From Streptomyces sp. TBY4 (GTDB taxonomy: Bacteria; Actinomycetota; Actinomycetes; Streptomycetales; Streptomycetaceae): a stretch of 64,000 bases of DNA. The notes beneath the pieces were generated by a model that worked only from the letters and a program-made list of their open reading frames with translations, was not told the origin of the DNA and ran no database searches. Each line of letters begins with the position of its first letter. The stretch's first letter is position 1. The position numbers were made by a program, and so were the translations under genes. Positions 51,847 to 60,160 of this stretch are shown here, one piece after another. The stretch is taken from the NCBI RefSeq assembly GCF_024213195.1, contig NZ_JANAVF010000013.1, forward strand, positions 1 through 64,000, given 5' to 3'.

Positions 51847-52041
51847 TCAGCGCTTCCCGTCCGCCTCGCCCTCGCCTTCGTACTCCTTCGTGCCCTCGGA
51901 CTTCTTCTCGTCCCCGGGCTTCTTCCCGCGCTCCTGGTCCTTTCCCTCCGGACCGAGGCCCACCAGGGTGTCGCCGAAGGCGTAGGCCAGACCCGCGACT
52001 CCCTTGACGATCTTTCCCGCCACGTATGCGAGTTCTTCCAC
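51847..52041 (-). CDS. Small conserved protein with charged tail
   Basis: 64 residues. The N-terminus MEELAYVAGKIVKGVAGLAYAF is amphipathic or membrane-associating. The rest is a charged Lys/Glu/Gly tail. The GTG start has GGGGAGG upstream, strong support for translation. It lies alone between the ilvE terminator and the permease gene. The function is unknown. Confidence 0.72.
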   Translation of the reverse strand: MEELAYVAGKIVKGVAGLAYAFGDTLVGLGPEGKDQERGKKPGDEKKSEGTKEYEGEGEADGKR

Positions 52042-52165
52042 GACGCCTCCCCGTGCCGTTCGGGGCGGCCCTTTTCCTGTTCGGCCGCCGCTGCAGAGGG
52101 AGACGCCGCCGCGGGCCGGTTGGTTGAGCGCCGCAGCAGGTACGGGGACCCGCGTACGGGGTGAC

Positions 52166-53590
52166 TCAGGCGGCCACCGGCTCCTCGGCGGCTTCGGCCG
52201 GTGCCGGGGCGGGGGCCGTGCGGGCGGTCAGGGCCGCGTAGATCAGGCCGCCGGTCAGTCCGGAGAGGACGAAGGAGCAGTCGACGCCGCCGGTCAGGGC
52301 CAGCAGCGGGCCCTCGTAGAACGGGGTGGTCACGGCGAGCAGGCCGACGCCCGCGCCGATGGCCCAGGAGAGGGCGGCAGGGACGTTCCAGCCGCCGCGG
52401 AACCAGTAGATCCCGCCCTTGGCGCGGCGGTTGAAGACCTGGAGGGCATCGGCGTCGTAGTGCCCGCGGCAGCGGACGTAGCCGATGAGGGTGATCACGG
52501 CCCACGGGGTGCCGAGCGCGGTCAGCACCAGCACGAAGGAGGTCATCGCGGCCTGGACGTCCCACTCGAAGGAGCCGACGAAGACGAAGGCGGTGGCCAC
52601 GGCCGCGGCGATCACGGTGGCGGTGGTGCGGGTGGCCCGGGGGACGATGGCGTCGAGGTCGAGGCCCATGGAGTAGAGCATCAGGCCGGCGTTGCCGACC
52701 GATCCGGCGGCCGCGGCGACCAGCAGCGGAAGCAGGTACCAGAACGGCGCGGCCTCGACCAGCGGACCGGCGTAGTCGGCCCCGGCGCGGGCGGCGAGCG
52801 CGGTGTAGGTGCCGAAGAGCTGCGGGACCAGCAGTCCGACGAGCAGGCCGAGCCCGGTGGACCGGAGCACCTTGCGGGGGCTGTGCCGGTGCGGGGAGAT
52901 GTAGCGGGTGTAGTCGCCGAGCAGGGTGATGAAGGCGACGGGCCCGCTGAGCCCGGCGGCGACGGCGGCGAGCAGCCAGGTCGGCCAGAAGGAGCCGAGC
53001 AGGTACGCGGTGTCCGGCGGGGCGGCGGCGGTGAAGTCGGGGGCGTAGGCGAACACGCCGGCGGCCAGCAGCAGCACCATGCCGATGGAGAGCACCTTGC
53101 TCATGCGCAGCAGCAGCCGGTAGCCGAAGACGGCCGCGACGACGGTGGCCGCGGCGAGCACCCCGTACATCACGGCCCGGGAGAGGCCGGTGTCGGGCAG
53201 CCCGGTGAGCCGGGACAGGGCGCCGACCATCACGTCGCCGCCTATCCACAGGGTCAGCGCGGTGTAGCCGAGGGAGAGCAGCAGGCCGACCACCGAGCCG
53301 ACGAGCCGGCCGCGTACGCCGAACTGGGCGCCGCTGGAGGTGGAGAGGTTGGTCCCCGTGCGCAGGGAGACGAGCGCCAGCGGCGCGGTGAAGGCGATGC
53401 CGACGAGGGTGCCGGTCACGATGGCGGTGACCGAGGGCCACAGACCCAGCCCGAAGGACGGGGGCAGCCAGCCGAAGACGATCACACCGAGGCAGAGATT
53501 GGAGCCGAGGAGGATCGAGATCAGGTCACGGGGACCGCTCGTCCGTTCCTCCTCCGGGATGGTGTCGACTCCGCGCTGTTCGATGGGCAT
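52166..53590 (-). CDS. NCS1 family nucleobase/allantoin-type permease (cytosine permease-like)
   Basis: 474-residue transporter with about 12 membrane helices. An NCS1 start (DLISILLGSNLCLGVIVFGWL) is followed by GAQFGVRGRLVGSVVGLLLSLG and a conserved GDYTRYI in the middle (near residue 240), typical of CodB-like permeases. It probably imports a nucleobase or related nitrogen compound with a cation. ATG 53590 has AAGGGAG upstream. It diverges from the urease-like operon, with two related palindromes between them, suggesting shared control. The specific substrate is not resolved by sequence. Confidence 0.9.
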   Translation of the reverse strand: MPIEQRGVDTIPEEERTSGPRDLISILLGSNLCLGVIVFGWLPPSFGLGLWPSVTAIVTGTLVGIAFTAPLALVSLRTGTNLSTSSGAQFGVRGRLVGSVVGLLLSLGYTALTLWIGGDVMVGALSRLTGLPDTGLSRAVMYGVLAAATVVAAVFGYRLLLRMSKVLSIGMVLLLAAGVFAYAPDFTAAAPPDTAYLLGSFWPTWLLAAVAAGLSGPVAFITLLGDYTRYISPHRHSPRKVLRSTGLGLLVGLLVPQLFGTYTALAARAGADYAGPLVEAAPFWYLLPLLVAAAAGSVGNAGLMLYSMGLDLDAIVPRATRTTATVIAAAVATAFVFVGSFEWDVQAAMTSFVLVLTALGTPWAVITLIGYVRCRGHYDADALQVFNRRAKGGIYWFRGGWNVPAALSWAIGAGVGLLAVTTPFYEGPLLALTGGVDCSFVLSGLTGGLIYAALTARTAPAPAPAEAAEEPVAA

Positions 53591-53632
53591 GGGGGGACTC
53601 CCTTGGCAGGGCGGGGGGTGGCAATGCAATGT

Positions 53633-53647
53633 TTGAGCGACACTCAA
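53633..53647. promoter_or_regulatory. Palindrome 1 of the permease/urease divergent region
   Basis: TTGAG-CGACA-CTCAA, a perfect 5-bp inverted repeat, lies just downstream of a plausible permease promoter. On the minus strand, TTGACC and CACATT are 18 bases apart. It shares the core GAGYGAYRCTC with the second palindrome at 53700-53718. Confidence 0.6.
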
Positions 53648-53699
53648 TGTGACCTAAGCCTTGGTCTCAGGTCAATGCTTCATTGCCGGGAAATGAAGA

Positions 53700-53718
53700 G
53701 TTAGAGTGATGCTCTAAC
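53700..53718. promoter_or_regulatory. Palindrome 2 of the permease/urease divergent region
   Basis: GTTAGAG-TGATG-CTCTAAC, perfect 7-bp arms, overlaps a possible -10 box (TAGAGT, 17 bases after TTCATT) of the ureAB transcript. The match to the first palindrome suggests one repressor, probably the TetR gene at 57423, binds both. Confidence 0.7.
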
Positions 53719-53746
53719 CCATCGACTCGAAGGGTGGTGGATCGGC

Positions 53747-54544
53747 GTGCGGCTGACCCCTACGGAGCGCGACCGGCTGCTGCTCCGCGGTGCTGCGGAA
53801 CTGGCCAGGGCCCGGCGGGCCCGCGGACTCAAGCTCAACGTCCCGGAGGCCACCGCGCTCATCGCGGACACGGTCTGCGAGGCCGCGCGCGACGGAAAGC
53901 GGCTCGCCGAGGCCATCGAGGAGGCCCGCTCCGTGCTGGGCCCCGCCGACGTCCTGCCGGGTGTCAGCGACGTGGTCACCGAGGTGCACGTGGAGGCCGT
54001 CTTCGACGATGGTTCCCGCCTCGCGGTGGTCTCCTCCCCGATCCGCGGCGCCACCGGCCTCGGCGAGCACGCCCCGGGCGCGGTCGTCCCCGGCCCCGGC
54101 GCCCCCCAGCCGGAGCCCGCGGTCCACCTGCGCGTACGCAACACCGCCCCGGTGCCGGTGAGCGTCACCTCCCACTTCCACTTCTTCGAGGCCAACCCGC
54201 GCCTCGACTTCGACCGCGCGGCCGCGTACGGCATGCGGCTGTGCGTGCCCGCGGGCTCCTCGGTCCGCTTCGACCCCGGCGGCGAGGCCGAGGTCGGCCT
54301 GGTCCCGATCGGCGGCGCCCGCATCGCCATCGGCTTCGCCGGCCTGGTGGACGGCCCGCTGGACGCTCCCGGAGCCAAGGAGCAGGCGCTGACCCGCGCC
54401 GAGGCCTGCGGCTATCTCGGCGCGGCCTCGGCGGCCTCGGCGGGCCCGCCGGGCGCCGCCCCGGCCCCGGGCTCCGGGCCCGCCCCGCGCGGCGGAGCCG
54501 CCGCTCCCGGCTCCAGTGACCGCCCGGAAGGGACCACGGCATGA
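53747..54544 (+). CDS. ureAB: Fused urease gamma/beta subunit
   Basis: 265 residues. Residues 1-100 are urease gamma (MRLTPTERDRLLLRGAAELA...VPEATALIADTVCEAARDG...LPGVSDVV). About 101-225 are urease beta (HLRVRNTAPVPVSVTSHFHFFEANPRLDFDRA). The last 40 residues are a Gly/Ala/Pro-rich tail. Gamma-beta fusions are known in several bacteria. The GTG at 53747 is the start and its stop overlaps the ureC ATG (ATGA). No ureE, F, G or D gene is in the window. Confidence 0.9.
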   Translation: MRLTPTERDRLLLRGAAELARARRARGLKLNVPEATALIADTVCEAARDGKRLAEAIEEARSVLGPADVLPGVSDVVTEVHVEAVFDDGSRLAVVSSPIRGATGLGEHAPGAVVPGPGAPQPEPAVHLRVRNTAPVPVSVTSHFHFFEANPRLDFDRAAAYGMRLCVPAGSSVRFDPGGEAEVGLVPIGGARIAIGFAGLVDGPLDAPGAKEQALTRAEACGYLGAASAASAGPPGAAPAPGSGPAPRGGAAAPGSSDRPEGTTA

Positions 54545-56283
54545 GCCGGCAGACGCCCCACACGGACCACAGCGCGCACTGCGCCCCCGGCAGCCGGCAC
54601 ATCGACCCGCACGAGTACGCCTCCGTCTTCGGCCCCCGCGCCGGGGACCGGGTCCGGCTCGGCGACTCCGGGCTGACCGTCCGGGTGGAGTCGGATTCCC
54701 AGAAGCCCGGGGACGAGTTCCTGGCCGGCTTCGGCAAGACGGCCCGCGACGGACTGCACCTGAAGGCCGCCGCCGTACGCGACACCTGCGACGTGGTGAT
54801 CAGCAACGTGCTGGTCATCGACGCCGTCCTCGGCATCCGCAAGGTCTCCATCGGCATCCGCGAGGGCCGCATCCACGCGATCGGCCGGGCCGGCAACCCC
54901 GACACCCTCGACGGGGTGGACGTGGTCGTCGGCACGGGCACGAGCATCGTCTCCGGCGAGGGCATGATCGCCACCGCCGGCGCCGTCGACACCCATGTGC
55001 ACCTGCTCTCCCCGCGCATCATGGAGGCCTCGCTCGCCGCGGGCGTCACCACGATCATCGGCCAGGAGTTCGGCCCCGTCTGGGGCGTCGGCGTCAACTC
55101 CCCGTGGGCGCTGAAGCACGCCTTCAACGCCTTCGACGCCTGGCCCGTCAATATCGGCTTCCTGGCCCGCGGTTCCTCCTCGGACCCGGCCCCTCTGGTC
55201 GAGGCGCTCGCCGAGGGAGGGGCCTGCGGCTTCAAGGTCCACGAGGACATGGGCGCCCACACCCGCGCCCTGGACACCGCCCTGCGCGTGGCCGAGGAGT
55301 ACGACGTCCAGGTCGCCCTGCACAGCGACGGCCTCAACGAATGCCTCTCGGTCGAGGACACCCTGCGGGTGCTCGACGGCCGGACCATCCACGCCTTCCA
55401 CATCGAGGGCTGCGGCGGCGGCCACGTCCCCAACGTCCTGAAGATGGCCGGCGTCGAGAACGTCATCGGCTCCTCCACCAACCCCACCCTGCCCTTCGGC
55501 CGGGACGCGGTCGCCGAGCACTACGGGATGATCGTCTCCGTCCACGACCTCAAGCCGGACCTCCCCGGTGACGCCGCGATGGCCCGCGACCGGATCCGCG
55601 CGGGCACGATGGGGGCCGAGGACGTCCTGCACGACCTGGGCGCGATCGGCATCACCTCCTCCGACGCCCAGGGCATGGGCCGCGCCGGCGAGACCATCCG
55701 GCGCACCTTCGCCATGGCCGCCAAGATGAAGGGCGAGCTGGGGCCCCTGGAGGGCGACGGCGAGGGCGACGACAACGCCCGCGTGCTGCGCTACATGGCC
55801 AAGCTGACCATCAACCCCGCCATCGCCCACGGCCTGGCCCACGAGATCGGCTCCATCGAGGTCGGCAAGCTCGCCGACATCGTGCTGTGGCGCCCCCAGT
55901 TCTTCGGCGCCAAGCCGCAGCTGGTCCTCAAGTCCGGCTTCCCGGCCTACGGGGTCACCGGCGACCCCAACGCCGCCACCGACACCTGCGAACCGCTGGT
56001 CCTCGGACCGCAGTTCGGCTCGTACGGGGCCACCGCGGCCGATATCTCCGTCGCCTTCGTCTCGGCCGCCGCGGCGGCCCTCGGCAGCGACGGGATGCCG
56101 ACCCGCAGACGCCGGGTCGCCGTCCGCGGCACCCGGGGCATCGGCCCCGCGAACCTGCTCCTCAACTCCCGGGTGGGCGCGGTCGATGTGGACGCGCGCA
56201 GCGGACTGGTCTCCCTCGACGGAGAACCGCTGCGCTCCGAGGCGGCCGATTCGGTCTCCCTCAACCGCCTCTACTTCTTGTAA
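54541..56283 (+). CDS. ureC: Urease alpha subunit-like protein, divergent active-site flap
   Basis: 580 residues. The nickel ligands are all present: His152 and His154 (DTHVHLL), the carbamylated Lys232 (GFKVHEDMG), His261 (ALHSD), His287 (AFHIEGCGGGH) and Asp375 (TSSDAQGMGR). His335 of the flap is also kept. The flap Cys next to it, however, is Val334, and the segment after His154 (GQEFGPVWGVGVNSPW) differs from normal urease. Overlap with ureAB implies coupled translation. With no maturation genes nearby, it may borrow accessory proteins from another urease locus, be slow, or act on another amide. The name reflects family, not proven urease activity. Confidence 0.88.
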   Translation: MSRQTPHTDHSAHCAPGSRHIDPHEYASVFGPRAGDRVRLGDSGLTVRVESDSQKPGDEFLAGFGKTARDGLHLKAAAVRDTCDVVISNVLVIDAVLGIRKVSIGIREGRIHAIGRAGNPDTLDGVDVVVGTGTSIVSGEGMIATAGAVDTHVHLLSPRIMEASLAAGVTTIIGQEFGPVWGVGVNSPWALKHAFNAFDAWPVNIGFLARGSSSDPAPLVEALAEGGACGFKVHEDMGAHTRALDTALRVAEEYDVQVALHSDGLNECLSVEDTLRVLDGRTIHAFHIEGCGGGHVPNVLKMAGVENVIGSSTNPTLPFGRDAVAEHYGMIVSVHDLKPDLPGDAAMARDRIRAGTMGAEDVLHDLGAIGITSSDAQGMGRAGETIRRTFAMAAKMKGELGPLEGDGEGDDNARVLRYMAKLTINPAIAHGLAHEIGSIEVGKLADIVLWRPQFFGAKPQLVLKSGFPAYGVTGDPNAATDTCEPLVLGPQFGSYGATAADISVAFVSAAAAALGSDGMPTRRRRVAVRGTRGIGPANLLLNSRVGAVDVDARSGLVSLDGEPLRSEAADSVSLNRLYFL

Positions 56284-56348
56284 GCCGGCCCAACCCGTAA
56301 GCCGGCCCAGTCTGCAATCCAGCACAGCCCCTTAAGGACCTCCCTGCC

Positions 56349-57389
56349 ATGACCGACACCACGCCCGTGAACGCCGGATTCCGGATGCCCGCCGAGTGGA
56401 CGCCCCACGAGCGCACCTGGATGGCCTGGCCCAGCCCCAACCCGACCTTCACCGACGAGGCCGAGCTCGCCGCGGCCCGCGAGGCCTGGGGCGCCGTCGC
56501 CCGCGCCGTGCGCACGTACGAGCCCGTGACCCTGGTGGTCTCCCCGGGAGACGCCGAGGGCGCCCGCGCGATCGTCGGCGACGACGTCGAGCTGGTCGAG
56601 CGGCAGCTCGACGACGCCTGGATGCGCGACATCGGCCCGACCTTCGTCACCAACGACGCGGGCGAGCTGGCCGCCGTCGACTGGACCTTCAACGGCTGGG
56701 GCGCCCAGGAGTGGGCCCGCTGGGACCACGACTCGAAGATCGCCCGGGAGATCTCCGGCCTCGTCGGGACCCGCACCTACAGCACCGCGCTGGTCAACGA
56801 GGGCGGCGCCATCCATGTGGACGGCGAGGGCACCGTGCTCCTCACCGACACCGTGCAGCTCGGCAAGGGCCGCAACCCCGACTGGACCCGCGAGCAGGTC
56901 GAGGCCGAGATCCACGCCCACCTGGGCACCACCAAGGCGATCTGGCTCCCGTACGGCCTGGCCGGCGACTACGGCACCTACGGCACCCAGGGCCACGTGG
57001 ACATCGTCGCCGCCTTCGCCCGCCCCGGCGTGGTCATGGTCCACAGCCAGCCCGACCCGGCCCACCCGGACCACGAGCGCGGCAAGACCATCGCCGCCCT
57101 CCTGCGCGCCTCCACCGACGCGCAGGGGCGGCAGCTGGAGGTCGTGGAGATCCCGGCGCCGACCGTGCTGGAAGAGGACGGGGAGTGGGTGGACTACTCC
57201 TACATCAACCACTACCTGTGCAACGGCGGCGTGGTCCTGTGCGCCTTCGACGACCCCCGCGACGAAGAGGCGGCGGAGATCTTCCGCGGTCTGTTCCCCG
57301 AGCGGACCGTGACGCTCGTCGACGCACGTACGATTTTCGCCGGGGGTGGCGGTATCCACTGCATCACCCAGCAGCAGCCGAAGGCCTGA
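56349..57389 (+). CDS. aguA: Agmatine deiminase
   Basis: 346-residue peptidyl-arginine-deiminase-family enzyme that converts agmatine to N-carbamoylputrescine and ammonia. MPAEWTPHERTWMAWPSPNP, DDAWMRDIGPTFV, LVNEGGAIHVDGEG, GHVDI and the nucleophile Cys338 in GGGGIHCITQQQP are all present. ATG 56349 follows TTAAGGAC. It starts 65 bases after ureC, in a gap with a duplicated TAAGCCGGCCCA motif, and is probably in the same operon. Ammonia release fits the nitrogen theme. Confidence 0.95.
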   Translation: MTDTTPVNAGFRMPAEWTPHERTWMAWPSPNPTFTDEAELAAAREAWGAVARAVRTYEPVTLVVSPGDAEGARAIVGDDVELVERQLDDAWMRDIGPTFVTNDAGELAAVDWTFNGWGAQEWARWDHDSKIAREISGLVGTRTYSTALVNEGGAIHVDGEGTVLLTDTVQLGKGRNPDWTREQVEAEIHAHLGTTKAIWLPYGLAGDYGTYGTQGHVDIVAAFARPGVVMVHSQPDPAHPDHERGKTIAALLRASTDAQGRQLEVVEIPAPTVLEEDGEWVDYSYINHYLCNGGVVLCAFDDPRDEEAAEIFRGLFPERTVTLVDARTIFAGGGGIHCITQQQPKA

Positions 57390-57422
57390 CCCCGAGCGGG
57401 CGGCCGGGACGAGGAGTGGGCC

Positions 57423-58058
57423 ATGGTGGCGGGTGAGGTACGTGCCGCGCGCAAGAACGCGCCGCCGCGCGAGGACGTACTGGTCGCCGCCATGGCCACC
57501 ATCGCCGAACGCGGCCTGGACGGTCTGACCATGGCGGGCCTCGGCCGCCAGGTCGGCATGAGCAGCGGCCACCTCCTCTACTACTTCCGCACCAAGGACG
57601 AGCTGCTGCTGCAGACCCTGGAGTGGAGCGAGGCGGCGCTCGGCACCCGCCGCCGCGCCCTGCTGTCCCGCCGCGGCCCGGCGCGCGAGCGCCTGCAGGC
57701 GTACGTGGACCTGTACGTGCCCGAGGGCGCCCGGGATCCGCACTGGACGCTCTGGCTGGAGGTCTGGAACCGCTCGCAGAACGCCGGGCCGGGGGAGCGG
57801 GAACGCCAGGGGGCCATCGAGGGCGCCTGGCACCGCGACCTGGTGGCCCTGCTCGCCGAGGGCATCTCGCGCGGGGAGTTCCGCCGGGTCGACCCGGACC
57901 GCTTCGCGGCCCGGCTGCGGGCCCTGCTCGACGGGTTCAGCATCCAGGTCGCCGTCGGCCTGCCCGGGATAGGGCGCGGCGACATCCTCGACCACGTCAG
58001 CGAGTTCCTCACCGAGGCGTTGACCCTGCAGGGTGATTCCAGCCCCGCCGGCGTTTGA
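57423..58058 (+). CDS. TetR family regulator (BetI-like)
   Basis: 211 residues with an N-terminal helix-turn-helix (VLVAAMATIAERGLDGLTMAGLGRQVGMSSGHLLYYFRTKDELLLQ) and a C-terminal BetI/TetR_C_6-type ligand domain. GAGGAG precedes the ATG. It closes the ureAB-ureC-aguA operon and probably represses the divergent permease and urease promoters through the palindromes at 53633 and 53700. Its last codons and stop lie inside a copy of the dispersed repeat (58038-58084), so the C-terminus may have been replaced by repeat insertion. Confidence 0.9.
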   Translation: MVAGEVRAARKNAPPREDVLVAAMATIAERGLDGLTMAGLGRQVGMSSGHLLYYFRTKDELLLQTLEWSEAALGTRRRALLSRRGPARERLQAYVDLYVPEGARDPHWTLWLEVWNRSQNAGPGERERQGAIEGAWHRDLVALLAEGISRGEFRRVDPDRFAARLRALLDGFSIQVAVGLPGIGRGDILDHVSEFLTEALTLQGDSSPAGV

Positions 58059-58084
58059 GGCGCGGGGTCCGGGGCGGAGCCCCG
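58038..58084. repeat. Dispersed palindromic repeat overlapping the TetR stop codon
   Basis: This 47-base stretch matches 4716-4762 with three differences. It includes the core GCCGGCGTTTGAGG, and the TGA within that core is the stop of the TetR gene at 57423-58058. Confidence 0.85.
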
Positions 58085-58161
58085 GCAACGGAGCCGCACC
58101 AGGCCGGACGGGGGCGTGCCCGCATGCTGAGATCCCCGTCCATCCGCGGCATGCGGTATGG

Positions 58162-58309
58162 CAGACTGCCGACGTGCCTGCTCAGCTCATGATTATGGAC
58201 AGCAGCGCGCCGGTCCCCAGTGGCCGCTGAGCCGCGGAAGAACTTCGCGGAGGCGGCCACCGTGCCTCAGACCCGCGCGCAGACCTCTCGCACCCGCGAG
58301 AGGTTTTTT
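58162..58309 (+). promoter_or_regulatory. Candidate leader/attenuator upstream of cimA
   Basis: CAGACT (58162-58167) may be a -10 box. A 13-residue open frame, MIMDSSAPVPSGR (58189-58230), follows, without a clear ribosome site. Then comes a CCGCGGAAG/CTTCGCGG hairpin at 58232-58250. Last is a textbook intrinsic terminator: CCTCTCGC-ACCC-GCGAGAGG plus six T (58284-58309). It is either a regulatory leader for cimA or the end of the TetR transcript plus a small RNA. The rest of 58085-58424 shows no gene. Confidence 0.5.
58284..58309 (+). terminator. Intrinsic terminator before cimA
   Basis: A perfect 8-bp stem with a four-base loop is followed by TTTTTT. It lies 226 bases after the TetR stop and 115 bases before the cimA start. 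Confidence 0.9.
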
Positions 58310-58424
58310 CGTTTTCCGGCCCGAACACGCCGGAATCGGGCAGCGCGCGATGATGGGGGCAGTGGCGTCGGCCTGCCCGAGGGCGGGCATCCGGAACCAC
58401 CCATCCGACAGGAGTCAGATCAGC

Positions 58425-60062
58425 ATGACGACGACAGAGGCGACCGAGCCGACTGCGCCGGCTTCGGGCCCCGGCACCGATGACGGGTTCCACGTCTTCG
58501 ACACGACCCTGCGCGACGGTGCCCAGCGTGAGGGCATCAACCTCACGGTCGCGGACAAGCTGACGATCGCCCGGCACCTGGACGACTTCGGGGTGGGCTT
58601 CATCGAGGGCGGCTGGCCCGGCGCCAACCCGCGCGACACGGAGTTCTTCTCGCGTGCCCGCGCGGAGATCGACTTCAAGCACGCCCAGCTCGTCGCCTTC
58701 GGCGCGACCCGCCGGGCGGGCGGCTCGGCCGCCACCGACCCGCAGGTCCGCGCCCTGCTGGAATCCGGCGCCCCGGTGATCACCCTGGTCGCCAAGTCCC
58801 ACGACCGGCACGTCGAGCTCGCGCTGCGCACCACCCTCGACGAGAACCTGGAGATGGTCCGCGACACCGTCGCCCACCTGGTCTCCGAGGGCCGCCGGGT
58901 CTTCGTCGACTGCGAGCACTTCTTCGACGGCTACCGGGCCAACCCCGAGTACGCGAAGTCCGTCGTGCGCGCCGCCCACGAGGCCGGCGCCGACGTCGTG
59001 GTCCTCTGCGACACCAACGGCGGCATGCTGCCCGCGCAGATCGCCGCCACCGTGGCGACCGTGATCGCCGACACCGGCGCCCGCCTGGGCATCCACGCCC
59101 AGGACGACACCGGCTGCGCCGTCGCCAACACGCTGGCCGCCGTGGACGCCGGCGCCACCCACGTGCAGTGCACCGCGAACGGCTACGGCGAGCGGGTCGG
59201 CAACGCCAACCTCTTCCCTGTCGTCGCCGCGCTGGAGATCAAGTACGGCCGCAGGGTGCTCCCGGCGGGCGCCCTGGCCGAGATGACCCGGATCTCGCAC
59301 GCCATCGCCGAGGTCGTCAACCTCACCCCCTCCACGCACCAGCCCTACGTCGGCGTCTCCGCCTTCGCGCACAAGGCGGGCCTGCACGCCTCGGCCATCA
59401 AGGTCGACCCGGACCTGTACCAGCACATCGACCCCGCGCGCGTCGGCAACACCATGCGGATGCTCGTCTCCGACATGGCCGGCCGGGCCTCCATCGAGCT
59501 CAAGGGCAAGGAGCTCGGCGTCGACCTCGGCGGGGACCGCGCGCTGGTCTCGCGGGTGGTGGAGCGGGTCAAGGAGCGGGAGCTCCAGGGCTACACGTAC
59601 GAGGCCGCCGACGCCTCCTTCGAGCTGCTGCTGCGCGCCGAGGCCGAGGGCCGGGCGCGCAAGTACTTCCGCATCGAGTCCTGGCGGGCCATCGTCGAGG
59701 ACCGCCCCGACGGCACGCACGCCAACGAGGCCACGGTGAAGCTGTGGGCCAAGGGCGAGCGGATCGTGGCGACGGCGGAGGGCAACGGCCCGGTCAACGC
59801 ACTGGACCGCGCGCTGCGCGTCGCCCTCGAACGCTTCTACCCCCAGCTCGCGAAGTTCGAGCTGATCGACTACAAGGTCCGCATCCTGGAGGGCGCCCAC
59901 GGCACGGCGTCCACCACCCGGGTCCTGGTCACCACGACCGACGGCGCCCGCGAATGGAACACGGTCGGCGTCGCCCCGAACGTCATCGCGGCCTCCTGGC
60001 AGGCCCTGGAGGACGCCTTCACCTACGGCCTCCTGCACGCGGGCGTCGAGCCGGCGGAGTAG
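58425..60062 (+). CDS. cimA: (R)-Citramalate synthase
   Basis: 545 residues of the citramalate/isopropylmalate synthase family. It would condense pyruvate and acetyl-CoA to citramalate, a threonine-independent entry to isoleucine. The N-terminal barrel has FHVFDTTLRDGAQREGIN, the metal His in GIHAQDDTGCAVANTLAAV and VQCTANGYGERVGNANL. The C-terminal LeuA_dimer domain (about 400-535) would bind isoleucine. Its sequence fits the CimA subgroup (DGAQREG rather than DGEQSPG of LeuA). ATG 58425 has ACAGGAGT upstream. Regulation may involve the leader just before it. Confidence 0.92.
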   Translation: MTTTEATEPTAPASGPGTDDGFHVFDTTLRDGAQREGINLTVADKLTIARHLDDFGVGFIEGGWPGANPRDTEFFSRARAEIDFKHAQLVAFGATRRAGGSAATDPQVRALLESGAPVITLVAKSHDRHVELALRTTLDENLEMVRDTVAHLVSEGRRVFVDCEHFFDGYRANPEYAKSVVRAAHEAGADVVVLCDTNGGMLPAQIAATVATVIADTGARLGIHAQDDTGCAVANTLAAVDAGATHVQCTANGYGERVGNANLFPVVAALEIKYGRRVLPAGALAEMTRISHAIAEVVNLTPSTHQPYVGVSAFAHKAGLHASAIKVDPDLYQHIDPARVGNTMRMLVSDMAGRASIELKGKELGVDLGGDRALVSRVVERVKERELQGYTYEAADASFELLLRAEAEGRARKYFRIESWRAIVEDRPDGTHANEATVKLWAKGERIVATAEGNGPVNALDRALRVALERFYPQLAKFELIDYKVRILEGAHGTASTTRVLVTTTDGAREWNTVGVAPNVIAASWQALEDAFTYGLLHAGVEPAE

Positions 60063-60160
60063 CGGAGCAGCAGTCCAGCAGGGCGGGACATGAGGGCCGG
60101 GCCGATGGTCCTTATGTCCTGCTCACACAGGATTGCACCCGTTCGGGTAGCGTCGTGGAT

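Noticed and set aside
54412..56325. 637-codon frame antisense to ureC
   Set aside because: Ala/Gly/Val-rich shadow of a gene with all urease metal ligands.
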